The notes under the pieces were generated by a model. It had not been told where the DNA came from. It did no database searches and saw only the letters and a list, made by a program, of their open reading frames with translations. Shown here piece after piece: positions 48,060-57,144 of a DNA stretch of 64,000 bases. The stretch's first letter is position 1; every line of letters begins with the position of its first letter. Source of the DNA: Pararheinheimera marina (GTDB lineage Bacteria; Pseudomonadota; Gammaproteobacteria; Enterobacterales; Alteromonadaceae); NCBI RefSeq assembly GCF_042654345.1, contig NZ_JBHSGB010000009.1, forward strand, positions 1 through 64,000, in the 5' to 3' direction. The position numbers were made by a program, and so were the translations under genes.

Positions 48060-49073
48060 TTAGCTTTGGCCTTTATTGCTGTACCAAGGCACTTCACATT
48101 CATAGTTGCTGACCAGGTTTTCAACACCCAGCGTCAGCGCAAACAGTGCCATTCGCACCAGAACTCCGTTGTCGGCCTGGCGGAAAATAGCCAGGTTCGG
48201 GTTCAGGTTTAAATCATTGTCCAGCTCGTTGGCTTCCAGCCGGGAATCCCTCGGCAGCGGATGCATAATGACGGTGTTGGATTTGCAATGGCGGGTATAG
48301 ATTTCCTGGTTTAGGCGGAATTTGCCGCGGTACTTGTTGGCTTCTTCCTGTGATGGAAAACGCTCTTCCTGAATACGGGTCTGGTAGACGATGTCTGCGT
48401 TCAGGTTGCCTTCCAGTACGTCGGTGATCCGCACTTTATGACCGGCGTTTTCAATCAGGCTGACAATTTCATCAGGCATCGCCAGTTCATTGGGCGCAAT
48501 CAGAGTGAACTGAATGTTTTTGTACAGCGCCAGCAGTTTGGACAATGAATGCACGGTACGGCCGAATTTTAAATCGCCAATCATCGCGATATGCATGCCA
48601 TCCATTTGCTGTTGGCTGGAGGCCAGTTCTTTTTCAATGGTGAACAGGTCGAGCAAGGCCTGAGTCGGGTGTTCGTTGGCTCCGTCACCACCATTCAGTA
48701 CCGGCACCCGGCTACCTTCGGCAAATTCTGCGACCGAGCCGGCCTGTGGGTGGCGCATGGCAATCACGTCACTGTAACTGCTGATCACCCGGGCTGTGTC
48801 GAACAAGGACTCGCCTTTCGATAAAGCCGACGATTGCATGCCTGTGGTTTCACGGACTTCGCCACCAAGCAGGTTAAAAGCGCAACCGAAACTGACGCGG
48901 GTTCTGGTGCTGGGTTCAAAAAACAGATTGCCTAAAATGGCGCCGTCCAACACTTTGGTGCGTTTTTGCCGGCGCGCATAAGGTTCCATGCTGCGGGCAA
49001 TGTCAAACACCTGTTGAATTTTGTCACGGTCAAACTGTTTAACGGAGAGAATGTGTTCGCCTTTGAAGCTCAT
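48060..49073 (-). CDS. pyrB: Aspartate carbamoyltransferase, catalytic chain
   Basis: PyrB catalyses the committed step of pyrimidine synthesis. The sequence shows the carbamoyl-phosphate loop FEPSTRTRVSF, the aspartate-site segment EHPTQALLDLFT, GDLKFGRTVHSL, and HPLPRDSRLEANELD. From ATG 49073 it has 337 residues, longer than the 311 of E. coli PyrB, as in some marine gammaproteobacteria. No pyrI regulatory gene is adjacent. An upstream in-frame ATG would add 21 residues unlike the family. Confidence 0.92.
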   Translation of the reverse strand: MSFKGEHILSVKQFDRDKIQQVFDIARSMEPYARRQKRTKVLDGAILGNLFFEPSTRTRVSFGCAFNLLGGEVRETTGMQSSALSKGESLFDTARVISSYSDVIAMRHPQAGSVAEFAEGSRVPVLNGGDGANEHPTQALLDLFTIEKELASSQQQMDGMHIAMIGDLKFGRTVHSLSKLLALYKNIQFTLIAPNELAMPDEIVSLIENAGHKVRITDVLEGNLNADIVYQTRIQEERFPSQEEANKYRGKFRLNQEIYTRHCKSNTVIMHPLPRDSRLEANELDNDLNLNPNLAIFRQADNGVLVRMALFALTLGVENLVSNYECEVPWYSNKGQS

Positions 49074-49162
49074 ATCAGTTGCTCTTCTGCTGAGGGTTGC
49101 GCTGTGCCGGTGCGGCAAAAAATCGGCCGTGATCATAGCAAAAAAGCAGGGATAAAACGATT

Positions 49163-49180
49163 GCCTGCTATGCAGCAGGC
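49163..49180 (-). terminator. Hairpin after the clc-hemJ pair
   Basis: A perfect 7-bp stem, GCCTGCT/AGCAGGC, with a four-base loop lies 10 bases beyond the hemJ stop. On the minus strand it is followed by AATCGTTTTAT, a weak U-tract. Confidence 0.5.
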
Positions 49181-49189
49181 ACTGAGATT

Positions 49190-49615
49190 TTAGGGTTTCA
49201 CTACGGCCAGGATCACCACGGCAAACAGGATCAGAACCGGCAGCTCGTTAAAAATTCGGTAGAAACGCGCGCTGCGACGGTTGTTGCCCTTACGAAAATC
49301 AGCAAGCAGCTTGAAGCAATAACCATGGTACAGATAGAGCAGACTGACCAGCACCAGCTTCAGATGCAGCCAATGGCTGGCGGCGAACCAGACTTTGCCA
49401 TACAAATGCACCAGAGCTACCCCAAATATTAAAGTCAACACGGCAAAAGGCGTGACAAAATACAGCAGCCGCCGTTCCATCACCTGCAACTGCGCATCCA
49501 CATCGGCACTGTTGCTTTGGGCGTGGTAGACAAAAAGCCGGGGTAGATAAAAGATGCCGGCAAACCAGCACACCATAAAAATAATGTGGAAAGCTTTTAG
49601 CCATAACAGGGTCAT
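49190..49615 (-). CDS. hemJ: HemJ-family protoporphyrinogen oxidase
   Basis: The 141-residue protein has four predicted membrane helices and the HemJ/UPF0093 pattern: LKAFHIIFMVCWFAGIFYLPRLFVYH, HWLHLKLVLV and RIFNELPVLILFAVV. The conserved histidine and lysine needed for haem binding and activity are visible. It oxidises protoporphyrinogen IX in the membrane in bacteria lacking HemG or HemY. Its ATG overlaps the CLC channel stop, so the two are coupled, and hemL lies 1.2 kb away. Confidence 0.9.
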   Translation of the reverse strand: MTLLWLKAFHIIFMVCWFAGIFYLPRLFVYHAQSNSADVDAQLQVMERRLLYFVTPFAVLTLIFGVALVHLYGKVWFAASHWLHLKLVLVSLLYLYHGYCFKLLADFRKGNNRRSARFYRIFNELPVLILFAVVILAVVKP

Positions 49616-51345
49616 ATCAGATTATTCTCTTTCGTCAGTAAAGCCCGAACTTGTTCCCAGCGGATAATACCAAGTAAAGCTCCAGGTTGTTGCGGGTCAT
49701 AAATAGCGACTAAGCCGCCTTTTTGCTCATCCAGTACTGCATGTACATCGGCCATAGTAGCCTGATGGTCGAGTCGTTGCACTGTATCGCGTTTTAACGC
49801 GGTTTGTTCTGTCATCGCTGTGGTCAGATCGTAGTCCAGCCAGTCCAGTCCCTCTGCACTTTGTACCAGCAACAGTTGCTGTGGCTCTTTTTGATCCAGC
49901 ACGGCCTGAATATCTTGTTCGCTGGCGTTGTGCAGTAGCAGATAGTTCTTATCCAGCATGGCCAGCACACCGACTTTTTGCAGCACGTCGTCAGCAGGCG
50001 CCAGTTTGTAGGGCAATTGCTGCAGTTCCAGTTGCAGCACAAATATCGATTTGTTTTTAAACAACTGCACTGTGGTGACATAGGCGCAAATAATGACCAA
50101 CATGGCCGGAACTATTATGTCCGGATTGTACGACAGCTCCATCACCGCGACTAAAGCCGCCAGAGGCGCATGTAAAGTGGCGGCCATAAAACCAGCCATA
50201 CCCAATGCGCCATAAGTACCGGCAAACTCTGGCGCGTCGGCCAGCCAGGCGGGCAGCATCGACATAATAGTGCCAATCAGTATGCCAATACCAAACACCG
50301 GACCTACAGCACCGCCAGGCACCGCCAGGCCAACGGCCACCACGGTCAGTAAAAACTTCGCCAGTAAAATACTAAGCAGCAACCAGAATTGATCGGATGC
50401 GGTGACTGAATAAAAAATTGCCCCTGTTTCCGCCCCTAAGGCTTGTGGAATGACGTGCCCGACGGCCGCGGTTAATGCTGCGGCGACCAGCAGCTTAATT
50501 GCCAGGTGCCAGTTTTTACTGAATTTGAGTAGCCAATAAATGCTTTGATTAAAGCCATAAGCCGCCGCGCCAATGGCCACACCACAGAGCACCAGATAGG
50601 GCAAATGCCAGCCGCTGATACTGGTGATCTGCAGTGCGGCTAAGTCGTTGCCAATACCAAAGACGCCCCGGCTGAGCAGGGCGCCGACTACGGCAGACAG
50701 CATTACAGGAATAAACACATGGATACGGTACTCACGCAGCACCACTTCCATCACAAAAATAACGGCCGCCAGCGGTGTGTTAAAGGATGCAGAAATGGCC
50801 GCTGCAATACCGCAACCCGCCAGTATACGAATGCTGTTGTATGGCAGCTGCAGGTAATGGCCAAGCTGGCCAGCAGCATAAGCGCCCAAATGCACCGACG
50901 GGCCTTCGCGGCCAACCGAAAACCCGCTGGACAACGCGATAATGCCGCCAAAAAACTGGTAACAGGTGTTTCGGAACGGCAGCACCCCGTAACGGGTTTT
51001 TACCCGGTGAATCACATACGCAATACCTAAGCGATAATGAGCCATGCCAATCAGCATCACCATCAGGCTGATCAGCACTGCGGCTGCAAAAGGTAAGATC
51101 CAGCGATACTCTGCAGCGATGCCGGCGAAATCATCTGTTCTGTCCAGATAGAAACTTTGGATGCCGATAATGGTCAGACGGAACAGCAGGATCAATAATG
51201 CCGCCGCCACGCCCGCAACCACAGCCAACAGACACAATTGCACTGAGGTCAGAGGAAATGCCAGCCTGAGGCGTAATTTTGCTTGCCAGTCTCTGGGTAA
51301 TAACATGGTATGATTTGGTGTTCGGACCTGTGCCAAGTGTAACAT
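49612..51345 (-). CDS. CLC-family chloride channel/antiporter with CBS pair
   Basis: This 577-residue protein has the CLC membrane domain (about 30-420) followed by a C-terminal CBS-type region (about 440-575). CLC selectivity motifs are seen in FSVGREGPSVHLG and VGLAVPGGAVGPVFGIG. The gating-glutamate position is the Glu of GREGP. The family moves chloride across the inner membrane, by channel or proton antiport. Two starts are possible (51345 and 51306), and neither has a clear ribosome-binding site. The opposite gene starts within 20 bases, so promoters overlap coding sequence. Confidence 0.88.
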   Translation of the reverse strand: MLHLAQVRTPNHTMLLPRDWQAKLRLRLAFPLTSVQLCLLAVVAGVAAALLILLFRLTIIGIQSFYLDRTDDFAGIAAEYRWILPFAAAVLISLMVMLIGMAHYRLGIAYVIHRVKTRYGVLPFRNTCYQFFGGIIALSSGFSVGREGPSVHLGAYAAGQLGHYLQLPYNSIRILAGCGIAAAISASFNTPLAAVIFVMEVVLREYRIHVFIPVMLSAVVGALLSRGVFGIGNDLAALQITSISGWHLPYLVLCGVAIGAAAYGFNQSIYWLLKFSKNWHLAIKLLVAAALTAAVGHVIPQALGAETGAIFYSVTASDQFWLLLSILLAKFLLTVVAVGLAVPGGAVGPVFGIGILIGTIMSMLPAWLADAPEFAGTYGALGMAGFMAATLHAPLAALVAVMELSYNPDIIVPAMLVIICAYVTTVQLFKNKSIFVLQLELQQLPYKLAPADDVLQKVGVLAMLDKNYLLLHNASEQDIQAVLDQKEPQQLLLVQSAEGLDWLDYDLTTAMTEQTALKRDTVQRLDHQATMADVHAVLDEQKGGLVAIYDPQQPGALLGIIRWEQVRALLTKENNLI

Positions 51346-51363
51346 AACTTATTGAGTAGTTTG

Positions 51364-52089
51364 ATGAATCGAGTGCAGTTGTTATTTTGGCTTCGCAGCC
51401 ATTGGCGTCAGTTACTGGTCACTTTAGGCTTGTTGGGGCTGGCCTGGTGGGCCGGCCAGATGTTTGGCAATTATTATTACCTGCAACAGGTGAATCTGCT
51501 GTCATCCCGATTGGAGGAAATGCAGCAACGTAGTAATAAACTGACGACTGAATTAAATGAGCGCCTGAAACAGAATGATTACCTGACGGCAGAGCTTGCC
51601 GTTGAAAAAAGTGCTTCTCAGTTGTTGCAAAAAGAGCTGAAAAGCGAGCAGCAGAAGCTGTTTGACAACCGCAAGGAGCTGGCGTTTTACCAGCGTATTA
51701 TGTCGCCAGAACCGCAGGACAGCGGGGTGTTGATTGACAGTTTTACGATCAGCAATGGGGCTGCTCCCGGTAATTATCGTTTTAACCTGGTGTTGATCCA
51801 GCAGGACCAACAACGAAAATTTGCCAAAGGCACGCTGGAGTTAACCGTCAATGGCCGTCAGCTCGACAAAAAAGCCAGCCAGGATTTGCTGAAACTGGCC
51901 GGTTTCGGTAAAAGCGACAAAGCCTATAGTTTTAAATACTTTCAGATCATTGAAGGGGAGTTCAGTCTGCCTGAAGGCTTTAATGCCGAGAAGGTGGAGG
52001 TACAGCTGAAAGTGGCTGGCAGCCGCAACAACCGCATTGAAAAAAGCTTTTTCTGGCCCAATAACCAGTCCGGTGAAATACTTGAATAA
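51364..52089 (+). CDS. Single-pass coiled-coil membrane protein (DUF6776-like)
   Basis: This 241-residue protein has one N-terminal membrane helix (about 16-34), a coiled coil (about 45-115, SSRLEEMQQRSNKLTTELNE) and a C-terminal beta-rich domain. The junction LAFYQRIMSPEPQDSGVLID resembles the DUF6776 family; the assignment is from memory. It is 48 bases upstream of erpA, a common neighbour in Alteromonadales. Molecular role unknown. ATG 51364 is chosen over a TTG at 51352. Confidence 0.75.
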   Translation: MNRVQLLFWLRSHWRQLLVTLGLLGLAWWAGQMFGNYYYLQQVNLLSSRLEEMQQRSNKLTTELNERLKQNDYLTAELAVEKSASQLLQKELKSEQQKLFDNRKELAFYQRIMSPEPQDSGVLIDSFTISNGAAPGNYRFNLVLIQQDQQRKFAKGTLELTVNGRQLDKKASQDLLKLAGFGKSDKAYSFKYFQIIEGEFSLPEGFNAEKVEVQLKVAGSRNNRIEKSFFWPNNQSGEILE

Positions 52090-52137
52090 ATTAGTCAGGT
52101 ATTAGATAATCCGCGCCCAGTTTTAACCGGAGGTTTT

Positions 52138-52479
52138 ATGTCTGAGTTACAGGTTCCAATTCAGTTTACAGATGCTGCTGCAAACAAAGTGCTGGCGTTG
52201 GTCACAGAAGAGGAAAATCCGGAGCTAAAACTGCGGGTTTATATTACAGGGGGGGGCTGTTCTGGTTTCCAGTATGGTTTTACCTTTGACGAAAAGGTCA
52301 ATGATGGTGATCTGGTTGTTGAGAAAAACGGCGTTGTGATGGTGGTAGACCCAATGAGTCTGCAGTATTTGATGGGCGGCACTGTCGATTACACTGAAGG
52401 CCTGTCTGGCAGCCGCTTTATCGTGCAAAACCCAAATGCGACCACGACCTGTGGTTGTGGTTCCAGCTTCTCTGTTTGA
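52138..52479 (+). CDS. erpA: Iron-sulfur cluster insertion protein ErpA
   Basis: ErpA is an A-type carrier that delivers Fe-S clusters to apo-proteins such as IspG. The 113-residue sequence has the three cluster-binding cysteines, C41 (GGGCSGFQYGF), C105 and C107 (TCGCGSSFSV). A strong GGAGG site precedes the ATG. A hairpin (52489-52515) follows without a good T-run. Confidence 0.96.
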   Translation: MSELQVPIQFTDAAANKVLALVTEEENPELKLRVYITGGGCSGFQYGFTFDEKVNDGDLVVEKNGVVMVVDPMSLQYLMGGTVDYTEGLSGSRFIVQNPNATTTCGCGSSFSV

Positions 52480-52539
52480 TTGTTTAAGGCAGCGTGTCTG
52501 TGCATGACATGCTGCACCTTCCTGCTCTAGTTCCCTAAT

Positions 52540-52650
52540 CCATATATTCGCTTTGTTCCCCTCCGCGAATAGTGTTGAGTTGTCGTTTAAATGACGAAAA
52601 ACAGCGACAAGTAGCGGGTTTTTTCCGCTCTGACCTGTACGCTCTGTTGA
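52540..52650. promoter_or_regulatory. Palindrome-rich region before the XRE gene
   Basis: The 297-base gap between erpA and the XRE gene holds no other gene I can see. It contains ATTCGC/GCGAAT arms (around 52546-52570), the near-palindrome GTCGTTTAAATGAC, a wider TTGTCG/CGACAA pair, and an AGCGG/CCGCT hairpin with a T-rich loop. These could be operators for the XRE protein or leader structures. Confidence 0.35.
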
Positions 52651-52776
52651 AGCTATGATTTAATGAAAGAGCTTTATTTTTTGCTTATTGGGGTTTCCCT
52701 TAAGCTTTTGGATTTTTATTTGGCAGGAAGTTTAAGCAGTAAAACAAGGCGTACTTATGCGCCAGGAGAACAACAA

Positions 52777-53022
52777 ATGAAAGGCACGAAAAGTGTAATC
52801 TCTGACGAGAACAAAAAGCTTTGTGTATGGTTAAAACGGCAGCGCCAGGAGAAAGGACACACGATGCGCAGCCTGTCGGAAATTCTTGGAACTCCTCACT
52901 CTTTTATCGGCAAGGTAGAAAATCAGGAACGTCGCCTGGACGTCATTGAATATGTGCGTTATTGCCACGCACTGGAAATTGATCCAATGGAAGGGTTAAA
53001 ACAAGTGCTGGCAGACGCCTGA
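52777..53022 (+). CDS. Small XRE-family DNA-binding protein
   Basis: From ATG 52777, preceded by AGGAG, the 81-residue product is one Cro/C1-type helix-turn-helix. LCVWLKRQRQEKGHTMRSLSEILGTPHSFIGKVENQERRLDV contains the domain, and the protein ends with LEIDPMEGLKQVL. A longer in-frame start at 52663 lacks a site. It has no attached toxin or effector domain and no partner gene next to it. It is probably a small chromosomal regulator with autoregulation through the palindromes upstream. Confidence 0.85.
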   Translation: MKGTKSVISDENKKLCVWLKRQRQEKGHTMRSLSEILGTPHSFIGKVENQERRLDVIEYVRYCHALEIDPMEGLKQVLADA

Positions 53023-53045
53023 TACTTGTTTACAATCCGAGAAAA

Positions 53046-53070
53046 TGCCGCTTATTGCGGCGTTTTTTTT
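53046..53070 (+). terminator. Terminator of the XRE gene, overlapping ampG
   Basis: A GCCGC/GCGGC stem (53047-53051 and 53057-53061) with a TTATT loop is followed by eight T residues. The ampG stop codon on the opposite strand lies in the loop, so the two genes overlap in this signal. Confidence 0.85.
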
Positions 53071-54383
53071 ATCAGCCACAAGCAGAGTAAAATGGCCGGT
53101 AATCCCATCAATGCGGTCAGCATAAAGAAGCGGTCGTAATCCAGCACTTCCACCCAGCCGCCGGAAAAACCTCCAAGGAATTTGGGTAGCAACAACATCA
53201 GTGAGCTGAACAAGGCATATTGAGTGGCTGTGTACTGCAAGTTGACCAAGGACGACAGATAAGCAATAAAGGCGCTGGTCGCAATACCCGCACTTAGGTT
53301 ATCCATCGAGATCACACCAATCAGCAAATTAAGTTGATGGCCTTGGGTGCTTAAATAACTGAACAGTAAGTTGGTTAACGCACTGAGTACGGCGCCAAGT
53401 AACAGGATGCGCAAAATGCCAAAACTGTTGATCAGAACGCCGCCGACTGCTGCGCCAACCAGGGTCATAATCACGCCAAAGACTTTCGAGACACTGGCTA
53501 CTTCTTCTTTACTAAAGCCCATATCGACGTAAAACACATTGGCCATTACCCCCATCACTACGTCGGTAATACGGTAGCTGGCGATCAGGCTTAAGATCAG
53601 CAAGGCATTCCAGCCATTGCGACGGAAAAAGTCGAGGAATGGACCGATAATGGCGGTGTTAAGCCACTCTTGTAGCCGCGCTGTTCGGGCTGAAACTGAG
53701 GCTTCTACTTCAGAGGATTGCACCTGGGGTTCTGGTGACAATAAGGTATTAAGTAGAGCCAGCAGCATAAAGCCAGCCATCACCAGATAGGTGGACTGCC
53801 AGGCAGTGAGTTGATAATTCTGCTGGTGACCGCCAAACCAGGCAGCAAGCCATAAGGTACCTGCTGACGAAAAGATCATCGCCAGGCGGTAGCCCGCCAG
53901 GTAAGAAGCAGCCAAAGCTGCCTGCTGTTTACCTGGGGCGCTTTCAATCCGGTAAGCGTCAATAGCAATGTCCTGTGTTGCGGAGGCGATTGCCAGTGCA
54001 ATGGCATAAGCAGCCATCAGGTGCAGCTGCTGCTGTGGGTCAGTACTGGCCATTGCCATAATGGCCACAATGATGATGCACTGAGATGCCGCCAACCAGC
54101 TACGACGGCGGCCAAGTTTGTTTAGAAATGGCAGCGCGCAATGGTCGACTAACGGCGACCAGAACAATTTAATGGCGTAGGCCATAACTACCCAACTGAA
54201 ATAGCCGATCTGCTCGCGTGATACTCCGGCTTCCCGCAGCCAGAAGGACAACACACCAAACACCAGCATCAAAGGCAAACCGCTGCTGAAACCGAGAATA
54301 AACACAGTCAGTACTGAGCGTTGGGCATAGAGTTCAAACGCGGAACGGATGGAGGACAGCAGAGACAAAGCAGGCACCAGCAT
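53052..54383 (-). CDS. ampG: AmpG-family muropeptide permease (MFS)
   Basis: This 443-residue transporter has twelve predicted helices. AmpG features are FSSGLPLMLVFGVLSFWLREAGVS, WSPLVDHCALPFLNKLGRRRSWL and SATQDIAIDAYRIE. AmpG imports anhydro-muropeptides for recycling, which fits Mpl encoded elsewhere in the window. In enterobacteria it is next to yajG and bolA, and both occur within 5 kb here. The start has a weak ribosome-binding site, so the N-terminus is uncertain. Confidence 0.9.
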   Translation of the reverse strand: MLVPALSLLSSIRSAFELYAQRSVLTVFILGFSSGLPLMLVFGVLSFWLREAGVSREQIGYFSWVVMAYAIKLFWSPLVDHCALPFLNKLGRRRSWLAASQCIIIVAIMAMASTDPQQQLHLMAAYAIALAIASATQDIAIDAYRIESAPGKQQAALAASYLAGYRLAMIFSSAGTLWLAAWFGGHQQNYQLTAWQSTYLVMAGFMLLALLNTLLSPEPQVQSSEVEASVSARTARLQEWLNTAIIGPFLDFFRRNGWNALLILSLIASYRITDVVMGVMANVFYVDMGFSKEEVASVSKVFGVIMTLVGAAVGGVLINSFGILRILLLGAVLSALTNLLFSYLSTQGHQLNLLIGVISMDNLSAGIATSAFIAYLSSLVNLQYTATQYALFSSLMLLLPKFLGGFSGGWVEVLDYDRFFMLTALMGLPAILLCLWLIKKTPQ

Positions 54384-54428
54384 CAGGAAATTGCCGTTCA
54401 GCTTACCTGTTCGGTAAAGAAGGTCAAG

Positions 54429-54749
54429 TCAGGGCCGAACTCCGACACAACTAAGTGGCAGCTCACCATGGCCATACAGAAAGCCAAGACAGTACTGCAG
54501 TTCGCGCCGCAGCAGCTTGTTATGGCGAAGCTCGGGTTCAGACCAATATTCAATCTGATACAGAAGATGCCAGAACACTTGTTCCTTAAAGCTTTCAGGG
54601 CGCAGGTCATAAACACGCAATTGCGACCATTCTTCCAGCGTATCCCAGACAAATAAATGCAATTCCCGGTAGGGGAGGTGGCCGCGTAAAAAACGAGAGA
54701 GGTAGAATACCAGCTGGCGGGATTTTAAATCGATAAAGCGACTGAGCAT
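54429..54749 (-). CDS. Conserved-looking hypothetical protein, 106 aa
   Basis: The 106-residue product is predicted helical and rich in aromatic and basic residues (LSRFLRGHLPYRELHLFVWDTLEEW and FWHLLYQIEYWSEPEL). It has no signal peptide or membrane helix. Spacing and codon use fit the run ampG-this-cyclophilin-yajG on the minus strand. I do not recognise a named family with certainty. It is probably a small soluble protein. Confidence 0.6.
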   Translation of the reverse strand: MLSRFIDLKSRQLVFYLSRFLRGHLPYRELHLFVWDTLEEWSQLRVYDLRPESFKEQVFWHLLYQIEYWSEPELRHNKLLRRELQYCLGFLYGHGELPLSCVGVRP

Positions 54750-54814
54750 AAGACAAGCCCTCAGTGGAGCCGGCCCCTGCCAACTCCATTGCCTGAAAGC
54801 AAGTATAGACGGCT

Positions 54815-55414
54815 TTAAGCTTCAGGCAGCAACACTACCTGTTTCAGCAGAATTGGTTGCTTCGGCACATTTTGCCAGCCAGTCACAGGGTCGGTGTGGG
54901 TTTCCATGGTCTTGATGACTTCAAGGACTTCAAAGCCTTCCTGAATTTGACCAAATACGGTGTAACCCCAGCCACGGCCTGGGTCCAGGCTGGTATTGTC
55001 ATTCAGGTTAAAAAAGAACTGACTGGTTGCACTGTGCGGATCGTTTTGTCTGGCCATTGCAATGCTGCCGAACTGGTTTTTCAGGCCATTGCCGGATTCA
55101 TTAAAGATGGGCTTAAATTCTTCAATTTGTGCCATGGTCTGCTTATAGCCGCCGCCCTGAACCACAAAGTCCGGCTCCAGCCGGTGAAAAATCGTGTTGT
55201 CGTACGCTTTAATACTGACGTAACTCAGAAAGTTGTTCACCGCAATGGGGGCCCGGATCCGATCCAGTTCTACAGTGATTATCCCTGCAGAGGTAATCAA
55301 CCGGACTTTAGGAAACAGATTGTTCGGTTGCATGTATTGGCCTTTCGGCGCTTCGGCCGCTTGTACCGCCGTAAGGCCAAGTACAGTCAGGCAGATGACA
55401 ATAAACTTACGCAT
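54815..55414 (-). CDS. Periplasmic cyclophilin-type peptidyl-prolyl isomerase
   Basis: A signal peptide (MRKFIVICLTVLGLTAVQA) is followed by a bacterial cyclophilin domain. The active-site region is YDNTIFHRLEPDFVVQGGG, then GSIAMARQNDPHSATSQFFFNL with the FFxN pattern, and YTVFGQI. The 199-residue length matches PpiA-like proteins. It assists folding of exported proteins. It lies 4 bases after the yajG-like gene and is probably cotranscribed. Confidence 0.92.
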   Translation of the reverse strand: MRKFIVICLTVLGLTAVQAAEAPKGQYMQPNNLFPKVRLITSAGIITVELDRIRAPIAVNNFLSYVSIKAYDNTIFHRLEPDFVVQGGGYKQTMAQIEEFKPIFNESGNGLKNQFGSIAMARQNDPHSATSQFFFNLNDNTSLDPGRGWGYTVFGQIQEGFEVLEVIKTMETHTDPVTGWQNVPKQPILLKQVVLLPEA

Positions 55415-55418
55415 CGCT

Positions 55419-55973
55419 TTATCCCTTGGCGTAGCTGTGCCAGCTTTGATCTTTCAACAACTCAGCCAAAACCTGTTCAGTCAACACCCGGAGTTTGCCT
55501 TCAGCCACTGCCGTATCGAGCTTGAACGGGCCAGAAAAGCTGCTTTTTCCGGCGTAGGCCTTATCAAAAGAGCCCGCGCTGTTTTCAATAATAAGTTTGA
55601 GTTCGACATCATTCTTCACCAGATGCTCGACAGTGCGCTGATCGGCGTCTGCATTCAGACGGATGATTTGCACTGTGATGCTGGTTGGTGAACTGGAAAC
55701 CACTTGTGCGCCTTGCGCCTGAAAAGCGTTGGTTAAGGATATTTCCAGTGTTTCCGCCAGATTGTTGCTGGTTGGGCGAGAATTGACTTTGGCACCGTCG
55801 CGTAAAAACAGCGTCTGATCACTGTTGCGTTGGTCGACCACCTGCAAGCTAAATTCCGCACCTTTAAGCTCATTGCTCTGGTTCCAGAATACCTGAGGTG
55901 ACACGATAAATGACGACGAAGTGTTGCTACAGGCAGTTAAGCCAAGGCACAAAGCCAAAAGCAGATAGCGCAT
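55419..55973 (-). CDS. yajG: YajG-family lipoprotein
   Basis: A 184-residue lipoprotein has the lipobox GLTACS (Cys about 15). The mature part resembles YajG: a Ser-rich linker, then VDQRNSDQTLFLRDGAK and LAETLEISLTNAFQAQGAQV. Its function is unknown; the family lies next to ampG in many gammaproteobacteria, as it does here. It is 2 bases after rlmG. Confidence 0.85.
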   Translation of the reverse strand: MRYLLLALCLGLTACSNTSSSFIVSPQVFWNQSNELKGAEFSLQVVDQRNSDQTLFLRDGAKVNSRPTSNNLAETLEISLTNAFQAQGAQVVSSSPTSITVQIIRLNADADQRTVEHLVKNDVELKLIIENSAGSFDKAYAGKSSFSGPFKLDTAVAEGKLRVLTEQVLAELLKDQSWHSYAKG

Positions 55974-55975
55974 AG

Positions 55976-57112
55976 TTAGTTCCTTTTTATAGCTTCAAGA
56001 ATGACAAATTTCGGGTTGCCAGCGACGATCCTGCAATGGCCAAAGCTTTGTTTCAGATGGACATAATAGGGCAAATGACGGTTGGCAACCACCCGAAGTC
56101 GACCTCCAGATTTCAGGCAACGTTTGGCGTCTTTGAACATCTGCAGCGCAATATGTTCAGTCACGGCCTGTTGTTGGTGGAAAGGCGGGTTACAGATGAC
56201 CCAATCCAGGCTTTTATCTGGCTGTTGACTCATACAATCATCCACCCGGAATTCTGCCTGAGAGGCCACTAATTCAGGGTTGGCTGCTAAGCTGGCCTTT
56301 GCAGAGGCGATAGCCTGGTACGAGTCGTCAAAAAACACCAACTGAGCATGAGGTTGCTGGCGCATGAGTTCAAGCCCCAGCACACCGTTACCGCAGCCCA
56401 GATCGGCCACTAACGCGTTTTCCGTGACAGGCAAGTGTTCCAGCAAAAAACGGGCACCAATATCCAGTTGTTCGCGGGAAAATACCGCGGCGTAATTAAT
56501 TAAATTGAGCTGGCTTTCTGCTGCTTGCCACTGTGACGGTGCAGACAACTCCCGAACCTGCCCTTGCCATTGGCAACGCAGGTAACGGCACTTTTTATGT
56601 TGCAACGACGCTTCAACCGGGCCTAATTCCTGCCGGAAAATATCCAGTAAATTCTGATGCAGGTCTTTTGCTTTACCGGCGGCCAAAATCACGGTCTGTG
56701 GGTGAATCACCTGGCTGAGTTTCTGTAACAAAAATCGCAGATAACTATGTTGCTGAGGGATTTTCAGCAACACCAGATCCGGCTTGTCCGGCCAGGTCAG
56801 CATACTGTCTTGCCACCGCGCAACCTGCGCAGAAAGTTGGTTCTGCGCTCTATTGTAAGCCATTGCCTGCTCACTGATGTAAGAGTCGCCAATGCTGATA
56901 TGAGACCGCTCTCCCAGTGCACAGGACAAAGCACCAAAAGCATCGTTCAGCACCAGCACTGAGCTGTTGGTTTTTTGCTGCAGTACAGACAGGCCCTGTT
57001 CAATCAATAGCTCGTCAGCGGCATCCCAGGCCTGTAAACTGCGGTTCTTTTGTTCCAGAGGCCAGCGTTGCAGCTGAAGCTCGATACCGGCGCAGGAAAA
57101 ATTTATGGTCAT
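55976..57112 (-). CDS. rlmG: 23S rRNA (guanine-N2) methyltransferase RlmG
   Basis: The 378-residue protein has a degenerate N-terminal methyltransferase-like half and an active C-terminal half. SAM motif I is LVADLGCGNGVLGLEL, and the base-flipping catalytic motif is DWVICNPPFHQ. It fits RlmG, which methylates G1835 of 23S rRNA; RsmC is the nearest alternative but is shorter. It is divergent from the alkB-like gene, with starts 33 bases apart. Confidence 0.9.
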   Translation of the reverse strand: MTINFSCAGIELQLQRWPLEQKNRSLQAWDAADELLIEQGLSVLQQKTNSSVLVLNDAFGALSCALGERSHISIGDSYISEQAMAYNRAQNQLSAQVARWQDSMLTWPDKPDLVLLKIPQQHSYLRFLLQKLSQVIHPQTVILAAGKAKDLHQNLLDIFRQELGPVEASLQHKKCRYLRCQWQGQVRELSAPSQWQAAESQLNLINYAAVFSREQLDIGARFLLEHLPVTENALVADLGCGNGVLGLELMRQQPHAQLVFFDDSYQAIASAKASLAANPELVASQAEFRVDDCMSQQPDKSLDWVICNPPFHQQQAVTEHIALQMFKDAKRCLKSGGRLRVVANRHLPYYVHLKQSFGHCRIVAGNPKFVILEAIKRN

Positions 57113-57144
57113 GCTGAATCATTCATAACAAAAGGAGCTCTATT

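Noticed and set aside
54857..55525. 222-residue plus-strand frame
   Set aside because: Antisense to the cyclophilin and yajG genes, both well supported.
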